NCBI GenBank assembly: GCA_902796915.1
Contig: CADBQS010000006.1
Coordinates: forward strand, 1-34,681
DNA from: an uncultured Ruminococcus sp.
GTDB taxonomy: Bacteria > Bacillota > Clostridia > Oscillospirales > Acutalibacteraceae
Reading direction: 5' to 3'
Length of the DNA stretch: 34,681 nt
This document shows positions 34,681 to 34,681 of the stretch, piece by piece; position 1 is the stretch's first letter, and each line of letters opens with the position of its first letter. The translations under genes and the position numbers were made by a program. Under the pieces are notes generated by a model. It did no database searches. It had not been told where the DNA came from and was given only the letters and a program-made list of their open reading frames with translations.

Positions 34681-34681
34681 A

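Noticed and set aside
1-34681. Circular plasmid or phage from matching ends
   Set aside because: The ends match only as inverted, not direct, repeats, so they do not overlap as a circle; no replication, packaging or structural genes are present, and the content is chromosomal.

Overview
The window looks like a complete contig from an AT-rich, anaerobic, low-GC Gram-positive bacterium, most likely a gut clostridium of the Oscillospirales/Ruminococcaceae type. The reasons are very A/T-biased codons, Clostridia-like Shine-Dalgarno sites, frequent TTG/GTG starts, the paired glgC/glgD arrangement, an AddAB (not RecBCD) recombination system, an NfnAB electron-bifurcating transhydrogenase, and BspA-type and GLUG-type surface proteins. 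No rRNA, CRISPR array, prophage or complete insertion sequence is visible. Both ends are the same 81-bp sequence in perfect inverted orientation, so the contig probably stops at two copies of a multicopy element.

Layout. 184-1179: a membrane-anchored GT8 glycosyltransferase. 1287-3983 (+): ogt, a RodA/FtsW-family gene, rpe and a small unknown gene. 3984-9115 (-): a tight operon of an EamA transporter, nfnA, nfnB, an M50 protease, a flavin reductase-like protein and a FabG-like SDR. 9295-14978 (-): the glycogen operon glgB-glgC-glgD-glgA. 15095 to about 21992 (-): addB-addA. 22125-22216: tRNA-Ser(CGA) with its own promoter and terminator. 22378-25329 (+): a large secreted glycine-rich/GLUG protein of unusual composition. 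25519-27663 (+): tex. 27748-31639: an accessory block holding a frameshifted Nif11-leader-like glycine-zipper peptide, a BspA-type LRR protein, an unknown 161-aa protein, an XRE-RadC fusion and a second XRE regulator. 31960-34560 (+): an SsuABC/ThiXYZ-type ABC importer.

The most interesting signal is in the accessory block. Two promoters, one in front of the peptide gene (- strand) and one in front of the 161-aa gene (+ strand), share the layout TTGACA-N9-Gn-TATAAT. One has n=8, giving the ideal 17-bp spacer. The other has n=5, giving a 14-bp spacer that should be nearly inactive. This is the design expected of promoters switched by G-tract slippage (phase variation), here applied to a bacteriocin-like peptide and an unknown partner. 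The peptide gene also carries a one-base frame break in an A6 run. Next to this lies a regulator that fuses an XRE DNA-binding domain to a RadC domain whose metal-binding histidines are lost.

The core genes are read with high confidence. Substrates, regulatory sites and the function of the accessory block are inferences from sequence only.
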